NCBI RefSeq assembly: GCF_021502585.1
Contig: NZ_JAKFGM010000002.1
Location: 434,501-498,500 of the forward strand
Direction of reading: 5' to 3'
From: Sphingomonas cremea
Lineage (GTDB): Bacteria > Pseudomonadota > Alphaproteobacteria > Sphingomonadales > Sphingomonadaceae
Length of the DNA stretch: 64,000 nt
Part shown: positions 16,581 through 31,605 of the stretch, one piece after another
Layout of the letters: every line of letters begins with the position of its first letter
Numbering within the stretch: the stretch's first letter is position 1
The notes under the pieces: model-generated
Told to the model about the DNA's origin: nothing
Database searches by the model: none
Seen by the model: the letters and a program-made list of their open reading frames with translations, nothing else
Position numbers and translations under genes: made by a program

Positions 16581-18602
16581 TCAGGCGATCCGGCGCATCA
16601 ATTCATCGAGATTGATCGGCTTGCGAATGACCGGCACGCTTTCACGCGCATCTGCGACCGCGCCCTCGTCGGCATAGCCGGTCATCAGGAGGGCATGAAT
16701 CGACGGCCGCTGCAGCACCGCCGAGCGGATTGTGTCGAGTCCATTCATGCCCGGCATTGCGAAGTCGGTGAGCAACACGTCATAGCCGCCATTGGCCTTG
16801 AGCCGCTCGATCGCAGAGCTGCCATCGCAGACTTCGTCGACGCGGAACCCCATTTCGCGCAACTGCTCGCCAAGCACTGTCCGTACCGCGTCGTCGTCAT
16901 CGACCAGAAGCACGGTCCTTAATGTAGAATCGAGCCTGGGCTCGGCTGTACGCGGTTCCTCTGCAGCGGGAGCAGGCAGTGGCGTTGAAGGCAGGAACAG
17001 CTCAATCGTCGCTCCTTCGCCTGGCTTGCTGCCTATGCGCAGCCGCCCGCCCGATTGCTGAACGAATCCGGTCACCATCGACAGTCCAAGCCCGGTCCCC
17101 TTGCCGGCTTCCTTGGTCGTGAAGAAGGGCTCGGTAATGCGGTTGACGATGTCGCTGGGAATTCCCTCGCCCTGGTCCCTGACGCTGATGCGGACGTAGT
17201 CGCCGGACGGAAGATCGGGCGGAATGGTATCGTCGTTCGGATCCACGCCTTCAATTGCGACCTCAACCCGGCCCCCTCGGGGCATGGCATCGCGGGCATT
17301 GAGGATGAGGTTGACCAGAGCGAGTTCAAGCTGGGACCTATCGACAAACAGGTTCTGCACATTGCCCGAGCAGTGCCAGTCAATGGCGACGGTGCCGCCA
17401 AGCGTATGTTCGACCAGGCCCGCAACCGACTTGCAGAGCGAGCTGGCATCTATGCTGGCTGGCGCCAAGTCCTGCTTGCGGGCGAAGGCCATCATTCGGC
17501 GGACAAGTTCGGCCCCCTGTTCCGCGGCATGGCGCATTTGCTTGACGACCAACTGCTCGCGTTCCTCGAGCGACAGGCGACGCTCAAGGAAATGGAGTCC
17601 GCCCAGGACCGCCGACAAGAGATTGTTGAAATCGTGCGCGATTCCGCCGGTAAGCTGTCCTATCGCATCCATCTTCTGCGCCTGGACCAGTTGGCTCTCC
17701 AGCAGGCGCTGTTCGGTTACATCGGTCAGGGTGCCGGCGAACTCGGTATTGCCGTCGTCGCCATCCTTCACAAGCACCGACTGGTCGAGGAAATGCTTGT
17801 AGCTGCCATCGGCGCACTGCCAGCGATATTCGATCGAAAAGCGACCGGTCGACTGGCGCTCCCGGAGCGCGGCGAGGACCCTTTCGCGATCATCGGGATG
17901 AAGGCGTCGTTCCCAAACATAAGGATCGGTCCTAACGTCATCCAAGGTGAAGCCGGTCATCGCCGCCATATCGCCGCTGATGAAATCCGGCCGCCGAGGG
18001 TGCGCAGATTGTGGCTCCATGTAGAGCAACATGGGCAGCGACTGGATGATCGCCGCTTCACGCTCGCGCGTGGCCTGCAGTTCGCGCGCAATCTGCAAGC
18101 GGTCCAGTTGCGCCTGATAATTTGCGTCGCGGAGTTTCTGTTCGGCGCGGCTGGTCTCTTCGACCTGCAACCGCATGTTGTAGAGATCGACGAACACCCC
18201 GACCTTGGACTTCAAGATCATCGGGTCGACCGGCTTGAACACATAGTCGACCGCACCCATCGCATAGCCGCGCATCAGGTGTTCGGTTTCCTTGTTGACC
18301 GCGGACAGGAAGATGATCGGTATCCGCGCAGTCTGTTCGCGTTCCCGGATCAGGCTGGCGGTTTCGTAACCATCAAGCTCGGGCATGAAGACGTCGAGCA
18401 GGATGACCGCGAAATCGCCCTTTAGCAGGTGGCGAAGCGCCTCCCGGCCCGACGTCGCGGTGACCACTTGCGCCAGGTCCTTGAGCACTTCCGTCAGCGC
18501 CATGAGGTTACGCTCATCGTCGTCGACGAGGAGGATGCGCGCCTTGGGCAGCCGGCGGCGTGCCGGCCTGTCAGGCTGCAACAGAATAGAGTCCACACCC
18601 AT
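16581..18602 (-). CDS. Hybrid sensor histidine kinase, REC-PAS-HisKA-HATPase-REC
   Basis: A 673-residue cytoplasmic protein. Order: N-terminal receiver (Ile-Leu-Leu-Val-Asp-Asp-Asp near residue 25; Leu-Leu-Asp-Val-Phe-Met-Pro-Glu-Leu-Asp-Gly phosphoacceptor), a coiled coil, a PAS domain with PAC motif (Tyr-Arg-Trp-Gln-Cys-Ala-Asp-Gly), HisKA with Gly-Gly-Ile-Ala-His-Asp-Phe-Asn-Asn-Leu, an HATPase domain (Asn-Ala-Arg-Asp-Ala; Gly-Thr-Gly-Leu-Gly-Leu) and a C-terminal receiver (Leu-Leu-Thr-Asp-Phe-Ala-Met-Pro-Gly-Met-Asn-Gly). No membrane segments. The ATG at 18602 starts 4 bases after the multi-HAMP kinase stop, so the two are an operon and perhaps a phosphorelay. Input unknown. Confidence 0.92.
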   Translation of the reverse strand: MGVDSILLQPDRPARRRLPKARILLVDDDERNLMALTEVLKDLAQVVTATSGREALRHLLKGDFAVILLDVFMPELDGYETASLIREREQTARIPIIFLSAVNKETEHLMRGYAMGAVDYVFKPVDPMILKSKVGVFVDLYNMRLQVEETSRAEQKLRDANYQAQLDRLQIARELQATREREAAIIQSLPMLLYMEPQSAHPRRPDFISGDMAAMTGFTLDDVRTDPYVWERRLHPDDRERVLAALRERQSTGRFSIEYRWQCADGSYKHFLDQSVLVKDGDDGNTEFAGTLTDVTEQRLLESQLVQAQKMDAIGQLTGGIAHDFNNLLSAVLGGLHFLERRLSLEEREQLVVKQMRHAAEQGAELVRRMMAFARKQDLAPASIDASSLCKSVAGLVEHTLGGTVAIDWHCSGNVQNLFVDRSQLELALVNLILNARDAMPRGGRVEVAIEGVDPNDDTIPPDLPSGDYVRISVRDQGEGIPSDIVNRITEPFFTTKEAGKGTGLGLSMVTGFVQQSGGRLRIGSKPGEGATIELFLPSTPLPAPAAEEPRTAEPRLDSTLRTVLLVDDDDAVRTVLGEQLREMGFRVDEVCDGSSAIERLKANGGYDVLLTDFAMPGMNGLDTIRSAVLQRPSIHALLMTGYADEGAVADARESVPVIRKPINLDELMRRIA

Positions 18603-18606
18603 TGCT

Positions 18607-23970
<5,364 letters not shown>

Positions 23971-24172
23971 GTCGCACCTCACACGCTGGGAGCAAGGAAC
24001 GGCAGCTCCCCCCAAGCGTGAGAAAAACTTCAGCGTGAATTGAGTTCCGGTGTCCCGAAATTAAACGGAGGTTGTGGTGTGCTGGCTGCAAGTGCCCCTG
24101 CGCTGATTTCGGGACTTGGCCATTCCCCTGCATTTTCATCCGCTTGACTCTTAAAAACCTGAAGCGCAATTG

Positions 24173-24187
24173 GAACATATAGGGAAC
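24173..24187. promoter_or_regulatory. LexA (SOS) box of the imuA-imuB-dnaE2 operon
   Basis: GAAC-ATATAGG-GAAC is a perfect match to the alphaproteobacterial LexA site (GTTC-N7-GTTC read on the other strand). It ends 5 bases before the imuA ATG and overlaps the AGGGA ribosome site, with a TTGACT -35-like element at 24144-24149 upstream. LexA bound here would silence the mutagenesis operon until DNA damage. The match is exact and placed where such boxes occur. Confidence 0.85.
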
Positions 24188-24192
24188 AAACA

Positions 24193-24975
24193 ATGCGCGA
24201 GTCGGTTGATCATCTTGCCATGCTGAGGCAACAACTCGCCTGGATTGCGGGGGGCGAACGCTCGGTCGAAGTGGCGCGCTTCGCCACCGGCCATAAGGCG
24301 CTCGACGCAGCCTTGGGCGGGGGCCTCATGCGCGGACGGGTGCACGAGCTGTTCGCCGCCGAGGCCGATGATTCGGCCAGTTCGCTGGGCTTTGCCGCCA
24401 TGCTCGCGATTCAAGCCGCGTTGGGCGGACCGATCCTTTGGCTCAAGACCGATGAGGCCGAGCGGCGCGGCGGCGGTTTCCATGCACCGGGCCTGGCTGA
24501 GCTGGGCGGCGATCCGGACGCACTGGTGCTGGGCCTGGCCCCCGACGCTAAGGCATTGCTCAAGGCCGCCGCGGACGCGGCGCGTTGCGCCGGACTGGGG
24601 GCGCTGATCGTCGAATGCTGGGGCAAGTGCCCGGTGCTCGACCTGACTGCCAGCCGACGCCTGGCGCTCGCTGCCGAGCAGTCGGGAATGACGCTGTTCC
24701 TGTTGCGGTTGGAGGCGGAGCCCGGCCCAAGCGCCGCCGACACGCGCTGGGCGGTCAGCGCTGCCCCTTCGCGCGTACTGGAGGCCAATGCGCCCGGGCC
24801 GCCTCAGTTTGAAATCGAATTGCTGCGCCGGCGCGCGGGCCCGTCGGGGATGCGCTGGCGCCTGGAGTGGGATCGTGACCGACTTGCCTTCAACGAACCG
24901 GCGCTACCTGGCGCTGTGGTTCCCCTTCCTTCCCACCGACCGGCTTCGGCGGACGGGCTGCGGCTTAGTGCCTGA
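24193..24975 (+). CDS. imuA: ImuA-like RecA-related mutasome protein
   Basis: A 260-residue RecA/SulA-like protein with the ImuA pattern: an N-terminal helix (Leu-Arg-Gln-Gln-Leu-Ala), then Leu-Asp-Ala-Ala-Leu-Gly-Gly-Gly-Leu, Gly-Arg-Val-His-Glu-Leu-Phe and a strand Ile-Leu-Trp-Leu. A normal Walker A is absent, as expected for ImuA. It acts with ImuB and DnaE2 in damage-induced mutagenic translesion synthesis. It is the first gene of the operon behind a LexA box. Its 3' end overlaps imuB by about 100 bp in another frame, a common arrangement for this pair. Confidence 0.9.
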   Translation: MRESVDHLAMLRQQLAWIAGGERSVEVARFATGHKALDAALGGGLMRGRVHELFAAEADDSASSLGFAAMLAIQAALGGPILWLKTDEAERRGGGFHAPGLAELGGDPDALVLGLAPDAKALLKAAADAARCAGLGALIVECWGKCPVLDLTASRRLALAAEQSGMTLFLLRLEAEPGPSAADTRWAVSAAPSRVLEANAPGPPQFEIELLRRRAGPSGMRWRLEWDRDRLAFNEPALPGAVVPLPSHRPASADGLRLSA

Positions 24976-26410
24976 GACGCCGCTCGCCTTCACCGAGAAG
25001 GTGAAGGCTGCGCTGCGGTTGGCGGCGGTCGACCAGGCGGCAACAGCGCTGGGGCTGGCGGCAGGAATGACCCCGGCAGATGCAAGGGCGCGGGTACCGG
25101 AACTCATTGTCTTCGACCGCGATGAGGCCGCCGATCGTGTCTGGCTCGAACGCATTGCCGACGGCTGCATTCGCTATACGCCAATGGTCGAAGTGGATTC
25201 GCCCGATGGCATCATCCTCGGCGTTACCGGCTGTGCGCACCTGTTCGGTGGTGAGGAGGGGCTGGTGGCGGATGTCGAGAAGCGCATGGCCGAGCTCGGC
25301 ATGTCCATGCGCCATGCCTTCGCTGCTACTCCTTTCGCGGCCCATGCCCTCGCTCGCTTCCAGACGACGGAAGTTCGACAGCTGCCGGTGGCGTCGCTCG
25401 AGCTGGAACCGGAGGCGACGCAAGGGCTGCTCCGTGCTGGTTTGAAGACCATAAACGACATGGCGGCGCGGCCGATGGCGGCGATCGCGGCGCGCTTTGG
25501 CGGCGAGGCGGCGCAGGCCCTGCGCCATCTGCTGGGCGAGATCAGCAGGCCGATCACCCCACGCATCAAGCCCGCCCCAATCCTTGCCGAGCGGCGCTTT
25601 GCGGAACCGGTCGCACGGACCGAATATGCGCTGGAGACATTGGGCGAACTGGCCGCCGAAACCGTGCGCCAGCTCGAGCAAGTCGAGGCCGGGGGGAGGC
25701 AGTTCGAGGCCGCCTTTTTCCGCAGCGACGGCTTGGTGCGTCCACTGGTCGTCGAAACCAGCCAGCCGACCCGCAACGCTGCCCTGGTGGTCCGCCTGTT
25801 CGAGGAGCGGATCGAGGGACTGAGCGATCCGATCGACCCCGGCTTCGGGTTCGACCTCATCCGGCTGGCGGTGCCGGTAATCGAGCCGCTTGCCGCCGCG
25901 CAGCTCAAGCTGGAAGGCGGGCCGGCAAAGGATGCGGAGGTCGCCGCGCTGATCGACCGGCTGAGCACCCGGTTGGGGCGTAACCGGGTTCGCCGTCTGG
26001 TTCCCGTCGACACCCACATTCCCGAGCAGATGCAGCTCGCCTTGCCGGCGGTCGAGTCATGTGTGCCGGTCGCTGCTTGGCCAGTCCCGGAGCCCGGCGA
26101 ACCGCCGATGCGTCCGCTTCACCTGTTCGACCCGCCCCAGCCGATCGAGGTGATCGCCGAAGTGCCCGATGGCCCGCCGTATCGCTTCCGCTGGCGCCGC
26201 GTTTTCCATGAGGTACGTCGGTTCGAGGGGCCGGAGCGAATCGCCAGCCTATGGTGGAAACGGCGCGACGGCGAGGTCGATCGTCCCGGCCTTACGCGTG
26301 ACTATTACCGGATCGAGGACGCGCGCGGCCGTCGCTTCTGGGTCTTCCGTCATGGGCTCTATGACGAAAAGCCCGATCCCGGCTGGTATCTCCACGGGCT
26401 GTTCGCATGA
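24875..26410 (+). CDS. imuB: ImuB, catalytically dead Y-family polymerase-like protein
   Basis: A 511-residue Y-family polymerase relative. The N-terminal strand reads Leu-Ala-Leu-Trp-Phe-Pro-Phe-Leu-Pro-Thr-Asp and lacks the catalytic acidic pattern of DinB, as expected for ImuB, which works as the adaptor linking DnaE2 to the beta clamp. The C-terminal part ends in Asp-Pro-Gly-Trp-Tyr-Leu-His-Gly-Leu-Phe-Ala, typical of the family. The GTG at 24875 follows GGAG at 7 bases and fits the family N-terminus; the open frame continues upstream inside imuA. The stop overlaps the dnaE2 ATG by 4 bp. Confidence 0.93.
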   Translation: MTDLPSTNRRYLALWFPFLPTDRLRRTGCGLVPETPLAFTEKVKAALRLAAVDQAATALGLAAGMTPADARARVPELIVFDRDEAADRVWLERIADGCIRYTPMVEVDSPDGIILGVTGCAHLFGGEEGLVADVEKRMAELGMSMRHAFAATPFAAHALARFQTTEVRQLPVASLELEPEATQGLLRAGLKTINDMAARPMAAIAARFGGEAAQALRHLLGEISRPITPRIKPAPILAERRFAEPVARTEYALETLGELAAETVRQLEQVEAGGRQFEAAFFRSDGLVRPLVVETSQPTRNAALVVRLFEERIEGLSDPIDPGFGFDLIRLAVPVIEPLAAAQLKLEGGPAKDAEVAALIDRLSTRLGRNRVRRLVPVDTHIPEQMQLALPAVESCVPVAAWPVPEPGEPPMRPLHLFDPPQPIEVIAEVPDGPPYRFRWRRVFHEVRRFEGPERIASLWWKRRDGEVDRPGLTRDYYRIEDARGRRFWVFRHGLYDEKPDPGWYLHGLFA

Positions 26411-29400
26411 GCGCCTTCGCCGAGTTGGTCGCGGCGACCAATTACAGCTTCCTGCGAGGAGCATCGCATCCGTCGGACATGGTCGCAAAGGCGCTGGAAC
26501 TGGGCATGGCCGGGATCGGCATCGCCGATCGCAACAGCGTCGCCGGCGTGGTCCGCGCCTGGGTCGCGATCAACGATGCGAAGGAACAAGCGCGGGCAGC
26601 GCTGGCCGGCGAGATCGATTTCAAGCTGGCGGTCGGTGCACGGCTGGTGTTCGCCGACGCCACTCCCGACGTCATTGCCTATCCAGCCACGCGCCGCGGC
26701 TGGGGGCGGCTTACCCGGCTGCTGACCGTCGGCAACCGCCGGGCGAAGAAAGGAGATTGTCACCTCTATTTCGGCGACCTCCTTGCCCATGCCGAGGATC
26801 TGCTGCTGATCGTCATGGCCGAGAAAAGGCATGAATTCCTGTTGCGTCGCTTGGCCGAAGCGCGGCCAGGCACGGTGTGGCTGGGCGCCGCCATGCCGCG
26901 GGCGGGAAGCGACGACAGGCGGGTGGCGAAGCTGAAGCGGCTTTCGCAGGGTACCGGAATTCCGTTGCTCGCGACCAACGACGCGCTTTACGCCTCGCCC
27001 GCCGATCGGCCGCTGCACGACATCGTCACCTGCATCCGCGAGGGCGCAACGATCCAGACGGCAGGCCGGCTGCTCGCGGCCAATGCCGAGCGGCATTTGA
27101 AGCCGCCGCGGGAAATGGCGCGGCTGTTCAGCGATTTCCCCGAGGCGGTCGAAGAAAGCCTCAACTTCCTGAGGCGCATCGACTTCACGCTCGACCAGCT
27201 GCGCTACGAATATCCGCATGAGCCGGTGCCCGACGGCTGGACGGCGCAAGGCTGGCTTGAGCATCTGGTGACTGGGGAGGCCAACCGCCGATTTCTCAAC
27301 GGTTTGCCTACCAAATGGCGAAAGGTGCTGGATGAGGAGTTCGGCCTTATCCGCAAATGCCAATACGCCAACTATTTCCTGACCGTGCATGACATTGTCC
27401 GCTTTGCGCGAAGCCAGGAACCGCCGATCCTCTGCCAGGGGCGCGGGTCGGCCGCCAATTCGCTGGTCTGTTACCTGCTCGGGATTACCGCGATCGACCC
27501 GGTCGAGAACAACCTCCTCTTCACTCGTTTCCTCTCGGAAGAGCGCCGCGAGCCGCCCGACATCGATGTCGACTTTGAGCATGAGCGCCGCGAGGAGGTG
27601 ATGCAGTATATTTATGAGCGCTACGGCCGGGAACGGGCGGGGATCGCCGCGACCGTGATTCACTATCGTTCGCGAAGCACGGTGCGCGAGGTTGGCAAGG
27701 CTTTGGGCCTGTCGGAGGATGTCACCGCCAAGCTCGCCAGCACCACCTGGGGCAGCTACGAAAATGATTTGGAGGACGGGCGGTTCGCCGAGGCCGGGCT
27801 GACGCTCGCCAATCCCGAGATCGCGCGAATGAAGGCGCTGGTCGACCGGCTGCTACGCTTCCCCCGCCATTTGTCGCAGCATGTCGGGGGCTTCGTGCTG
27901 ACCGAGGGACGGCTGGACGAGATGGTGCCGATCCACAATGCGGCAATGCAGGACCGCACTTTCATCGAATGGGACAAGGACGACATCGACGCATTGGGCC
28001 TGATGAAGGTCGATGTGCTCGCGCTCGGCATGCTGACCTGCATCCGCAAAAGCTTCGATCTGATGCGGCTGCACGGGCTTGGCGATTATCGGCTCGACAC
28101 GATCCCGCTCGAGGATCCGGCTGTCTATGACATGCTGTGCAAGGGCAACAGCATCGGCGTGTTCCAGGTCGAAAGCCGGGCCCAGATCAATATGCTGCCC
28201 AGGCTCAAGCCGCGCTGCTTTTACGATTTGGTGATCGAGGTGGCGCTGGTCCGTCCCGGGCCGATCGAGGGCGATATGGTCCATCCCTATCTTCGTCGCC
28301 GCAATGGGGAAGAGAAGGCCGACCTGCCATCACCGGGGCCGGAATATCCCGCCGACGAATTGAAGACTGTGCTCGGCCGCACCTTTGGCGTGCCGCTGTT
28401 CCAGGAACAGGCGATGAAGATCGCCATCGTCGCGGCGGGTTTCACGCCGGACGAGGCCAACGGCCTTCGCCGGGCCATGGCCACCTTCCGCAACGCCGGA
28501 ACGATCCATCGCTATGAATCGAAAATGGTCGAGGGGATGGTGCGGCGCGGTTACGACCGAGTCTTCGCGGAGCGCTGCTACAACCAGATCAAGGGCTTCG
28601 GAAGCTATGGATTTCCCGAAAGCCATGCCCAGAGCTTTGCCAAGCTGGTCTATGTTTCGGCCTGGCTAAAATGCCATCATCCGGCGGTGTTCACCTGCGC
28701 GCTGCTCAACTCGCAGCCGATGGGGTTCTATGCCTCCGCCCAATTGGTCCGCGACGCACGAGAGCATGGGGTGGAGGTGCGCGGCGCGGATATCAACGCC
28801 AGCGGATATGACAATCTGCTGGAACGGCGTGACGATGGATCGCTCGCGATCCGCCTGGGTTTCCGCCAGATCGACGGTTTCCGCGAGGATTGGGCGACCG
28901 AACTGGTCGCGGCGCGGGGCGCGGGCTTCACTCATGTCGAACAGCTGGCGCAGCGCGCCGGATTGCCGTCGCGCGCGCTAAGATTGCTTGGCGATGCCGA
29001 TGCCTGCGGCTCGATCGGGCTCGGCCGGCGCGAGGCATTATGGGAAGCGCGGCGGACTCCGCAGGGTGTGCTGCCGCTATTCGCCGCGGCCGAGGCGGCG
29101 GAGCTGGGCGAGGAGGCGGACGCCAGGCTGCCGGCGATGCCGCTGCCGGAGGAGATCGTCACCGATTACCAGGTGATACGCCTGTCGCTCAAAGGCCATC
29201 CGATGCAATTTTTGCGTGGAGCGTTCGAGCCGGAGGGCGTGCTGAGCTGCATGGGCGCGGCCAAGGCGCGCAATGGCTCGATCATCCGGGTCGCCGGTGT
29301 GGTGCTGATCCGCCAGCGGCCGGGCAAGGGCAATGCCCTTTTCATCACGCTGGAGGATGAAACCGGAATCACCAACGTGCTGCTGTGGGCTCGCGATTTC

Positions 29401-29625
29401 GAACGCTATCGCCGCGCGGTGATGGCCGCCCGGCTGATGGAGGTAGAAGGCGAGATCCAGCGGAGCAAGGAAGGGGTGATGCACCTGATGGCGCGGCGGG
29501 TGTTCGACCGCAGCGCACTGCTAAGCAGCCTTACCGAACGCGAACCGCCGACCAATGAACCCTATCCACGTCACGGCCATCCCAGGAACGTTCGCGTCCT
29601 CCCGAAATCGCGCGATTTCCACTGA
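26407..29625 (+). CDS. dnaE2: Error-prone DNA polymerase DnaE2
   Basis: A 1072-residue C-family polymerase of the DnaE2 branch. The PHP domain is N-terminal (Asn-Tyr-Ser-Phe-Leu-Arg-Gly-Ala-Ser-His-Pro). The palm shows Gly-Arg-Gly-Ser-Ala-Ala-Asn-Ser and Pro-Asp-Ile-Asp-Val-Asp-Phe with catalytic aspartates, and the finger/thumb region includes Phe-Gln-Glu-Gln-Ala-Met-Lys. An OB-fold follows near the C-terminus (Ile-Arg-Val-Ala-Gly-Val-Val-Leu-Ile-Arg-Gln-Arg-Pro). It performs mutagenic synthesis across lesions with ImuA and ImuB. The ATG overlaps the imuB stop. The end is 2 bases from a convergent thiolase gene. Confidence 0.97.
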   Translation: MSAFAELVAATNYSFLRGASHPSDMVAKALELGMAGIGIADRNSVAGVVRAWVAINDAKEQARAALAGEIDFKLAVGARLVFADATPDVIAYPATRRGWGRLTRLLTVGNRRAKKGDCHLYFGDLLAHAEDLLLIVMAEKRHEFLLRRLAEARPGTVWLGAAMPRAGSDDRRVAKLKRLSQGTGIPLLATNDALYASPADRPLHDIVTCIREGATIQTAGRLLAANAERHLKPPREMARLFSDFPEAVEESLNFLRRIDFTLDQLRYEYPHEPVPDGWTAQGWLEHLVTGEANRRFLNGLPTKWRKVLDEEFGLIRKCQYANYFLTVHDIVRFARSQEPPILCQGRGSAANSLVCYLLGITAIDPVENNLLFTRFLSEERREPPDIDVDFEHERREEVMQYIYERYGRERAGIAATVIHYRSRSTVREVGKALGLSEDVTAKLASTTWGSYENDLEDGRFAEAGLTLANPEIARMKALVDRLLRFPRHLSQHVGGFVLTEGRLDEMVPIHNAAMQDRTFIEWDKDDIDALGLMKVDVLALGMLTCIRKSFDLMRLHGLGDYRLDTIPLEDPAVYDMLCKGNSIGVFQVESRAQINMLPRLKPRCFYDLVIEVALVRPGPIEGDMVHPYLRRRNGEEKADLPSPGPEYPADELKTVLGRTFGVPLFQEQAMKIAIVAAGFTPDEANGLRRAMATFRNAGTIHRYESKMVEGMVRRGYDRVFAERCYNQIKGFGSYGFPESHAQSFAKLVYVSAWLKCHHPAVFTCALLNSQPMGFYASAQLVRDAREHGVEVRGADINASGYDNLLERRDDGSLAIRLGFRQIDGFREDWATELVAARGAGFTHVEQLAQRAGLPSRALRLLGDADACGSIGLGRREALWEARRTPQGVLPLFAAAEAAELGEEADARLPAMPLPEEIVTDYQVIRLSLKGHPMQFLRGAFEPEGVLSCMGAAKARNGSIIRVAGVVLIRQRPGKGNALFITLEDETGITNVLLWARDFERYRRAVMAARLMEVEGEIQRSKEGVMHLMARRVFDRSALLSSLTEREPPTNEPYPRHGHPRNVRVLPKSRDFH

Positions 29626-29627
29626 AA

Positions 29628-30803
29628 TCAGAGCGCCTCGACGATCGTCACATTGGCGATTCCGCCGCCTTCGCACATGGTCTGGAGACCATAGCGCTTG
29701 CCGCGCGCGCGAAGCGCATGGACCAACGTCGCCATCAGCTTGGCACCGCTCGCCCCCAAGGGATGGCCGAGCGCAATTGCACCGCCGTTGACGTTGAGCC
29801 GATCCGGGTCGGCGCCGATTTCCTTCAGCCAGGCCAGCGGCACCGGCGCGAAGGCCTCGTTGACTTCGTAAAGGTCGATCTCGTCGAGCTTGCGCCCCGA
29901 CCGCTGAAGCGCACGGCGGGTCGCGGGGATCGGTTCCTCCAGCATGATCACCGGGTCGCCGGCGGTGACCGTCAGATTATCGATCCGGGCAATGGGGGTG
30001 AGGCCGTGCTGCTTGAGTCCCTGCTCCGAAACGATCAGCACGCCCGACGCACCATCGCAGACCTGGCTGGCATTGCCGGCGGTGATCATGCCGTTGGCGG
30101 TAATCGTCTTCAGTTCGGCAAGGCCTTCAAGGCTTGCATCGGCGCGGATGCCTTCGTCGCGGTCGTGGCGCCGCGCATTGCCTTCCTTGTCGACGCCCTC
30201 AAGGATGACGATCTCCCGCTCAAATGCCTCGCTGTCCGCCGCCGCGGCCGCCTTGCGGTGGCTCGACAAGGCAAAGGCGTCGAGCTCTTCGCGGCTGAAT
30301 CCGTAAATCTGGGCCATCATCTCGGCGCCGGTGAACTGGCTGAATTCATTGACGCCGTAACGGTCCCTGATCGACTTGGGCCATGGCCCGATGCCGATGC
30401 CGGCCTGCATCGGCAGGATAACCGGCGTCCCCATCGGCACGCGCGTCATGCTTTCAACGCCAGCGGCGATGACCATGTCCTGCGTCCCGCTCATCACGGC
30501 CTGCGCGGCGAAATGCAGCGCCTGCTGGGAGCTGCCACACTGCCTGTCGATGCTGACGGCCGGGACGCTGTCGGGAAGATCGGAAGCCATCACCATGTTG
30601 CGGCCGATATGGAAGCTTTGCTCGCCGACCTGGCTGACGCACCCGACAATGACATCCTCGATCGCGGCGGGGTCGATGCCGCTGCGCTGGACCAATGCGT
30701 CAAGTACCGCGGCGCCAAGGTCGGCCGGGTGCCAATCGCGCAAGGCGCCGCCACGTCGCCCGCCCGCAGTGCGCAGCGCTTCCACGATATAGGCTTCGGC
30801 CAT
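29628..30803 (-). CDS. Acetyl-CoA acetyltransferase (thiolase)
   Basis: A 391-residue thiolase with the acyl-enzyme cysteine in Asp-Arg-Gln-Cys-Gly-Ser-Ser, the Gly-His-Pro-Leu-Gly-Ala-Ser-Gly histidine motif and a C-terminal Cys-Glu-Gly-Gly-Gly. It belongs to the acetyl-CoA/3-ketoacyl-CoA thiolase group. The ATG at 30803 overlaps the manA stop as TGATG, so the gene is attached to a sugar-metabolism operon to which it has no evident biochemical link. No beta-oxidation partner lies beside it. Confidence 0.9.
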   Translation of the reverse strand: MAEAYIVEALRTAGGRRGGALRDWHPADLGAAVLDALVQRSGIDPAAIEDVIVGCVSQVGEQSFHIGRNMVMASDLPDSVPAVSIDRQCGSSQQALHFAAQAVMSGTQDMVIAAGVESMTRVPMGTPVILPMQAGIGIGPWPKSIRDRYGVNEFSQFTGAEMMAQIYGFSREELDAFALSSHRKAAAAADSEAFEREIVILEGVDKEGNARRHDRDEGIRADASLEGLAELKTITANGMITAGNASQVCDGASGVLIVSEQGLKQHGLTPIARIDNLTVTAGDPVIMLEEPIPATRRALQRSGRKLDEIDLYEVNEAFAPVPLAWLKEIGADPDRLNVNGGAIALGHPLGASGAKLMATLVHALRARGKRYGLQTMCEGGGIANVTIVEAL

Positions 30804-31600
30804 CAACTGCTCCTTGGTTCGGTTGACCAGGCGAGGACGAACGTTCCCCCGCTGCTCAGGCTTCTCGCTACGTCATTGTCGACCAGGGCGCATTCACCTG
30901 GATTGATCCCGCCAGCAGGCGCGTCGATGGGAAGCAGTTGCACGTCGCGCAATGCGGCGGGCAATTCGGGTGGAGACTTAACGCACCAGGCAACCCCGAA
31001 ATGAGGTCCGTCGACCAACACGCGGCTTTCGTTGTCGACCCTGGTATCGAGCGAATTATGATGCGGGCGGGGCATGACGACGCCGGCCGCTTCATCGAGG
31101 TGAAGCTCGCGTGGGCGACCGTAATCGTAGAGGCGATAAGTGAGGTCGACGGCCTGCTGGATCTCAAGCACGGTGAGGCCGGGCCCAAGCGCATGGATCG
31201 TTCCAGCGGGATTAAAAATGAAGTCGCCCTTTTTCGGCTTCCGCCAATCGATCAGATCAACGATCGACCCGTCCCGCGCCGCGGTCATTAACTGGGCAGG
31301 CGCAAGGTCGCGAACCGTGCCGATACCAAGCTCGGCATCCTCGGCAACGTCTAGCACGATCCAACACTCGTCCTTGCCGCGAGCATAACCGCGTTCCTGC
31401 GCCGTCTTGTCGTCGGGATGGACCTGGATCGACAGCCGCTCAGTGGTAAAGAGATATTTCGCCATCACGTCGAGCTCTCGGCCCGACGGCGGCTCAAACC
31501 AAATCTCGCCAACCTGTCGACCGGGTTCGACCGCGAAGCGAGGGTCGATTCCGCGCCTGCCCCATGGCTTTTCGACGATCCTGGTGGCGAGCTTTTGCAC
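30803..31600 (-). CDS. manA: Class I mannose-6-phosphate isomerase
   Basis: A type I phosphomannose isomerase of about 265 residues, short for the class. Metal-site motifs are intact: Gln-Val-His-Pro-Asp-Asp, Asp-Glu-Cys-Trp and Gly-Thr-Ile-His-Ala-Leu-Gly, followed by Glu-Ile-Gln-Gln-x-x-Asp-x-Thr-Tyr-Arg-Leu-Tyr-Asp. It interconverts mannose-6-P and fructose-6-P. The start is uncertain: GTG at 31600 or TTG at 31609, which overlaps the GH130 stop; the open frame to 31717 lies in GH130. It links the neighbouring glycosyltransferase/GH130 pair to central metabolism, pointing to a mannose-containing glycan. Confidence 0.88.
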   Translation of the reverse strand: MQKLATRIVEKPWGRRGIDPRFAVEPGRQVGEIWFEPPSGRELDVMAKYLFTTERLSIQVHPDDKTAQERGYARGKDECWIVLDVAEDAELGIGTVRDLAPAQLMTAARDGSIVDLIDWRKPKKGDFIFNPAGTIHALGPGLTVLEIQQAVDLTYRLYDYGRPRELHLDEAAGVVMPRPHHNSLDTRVDNESRVLVDGPHFGVAWCVKSPPELPAALRDVQLLPIDAPAGGINPGECALVDNDVARSLSSGGTFVLAWSTEPRSS

Positions 31601-31605
31601 TTCGC

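Noticed and set aside
17055-18425. 456-residue ORF on the plus strand
   Set aside because: Antisense to the REC-PAS-HisKA hybrid kinase, whose domains are all intact; no recognisable motif in the shadow frame.
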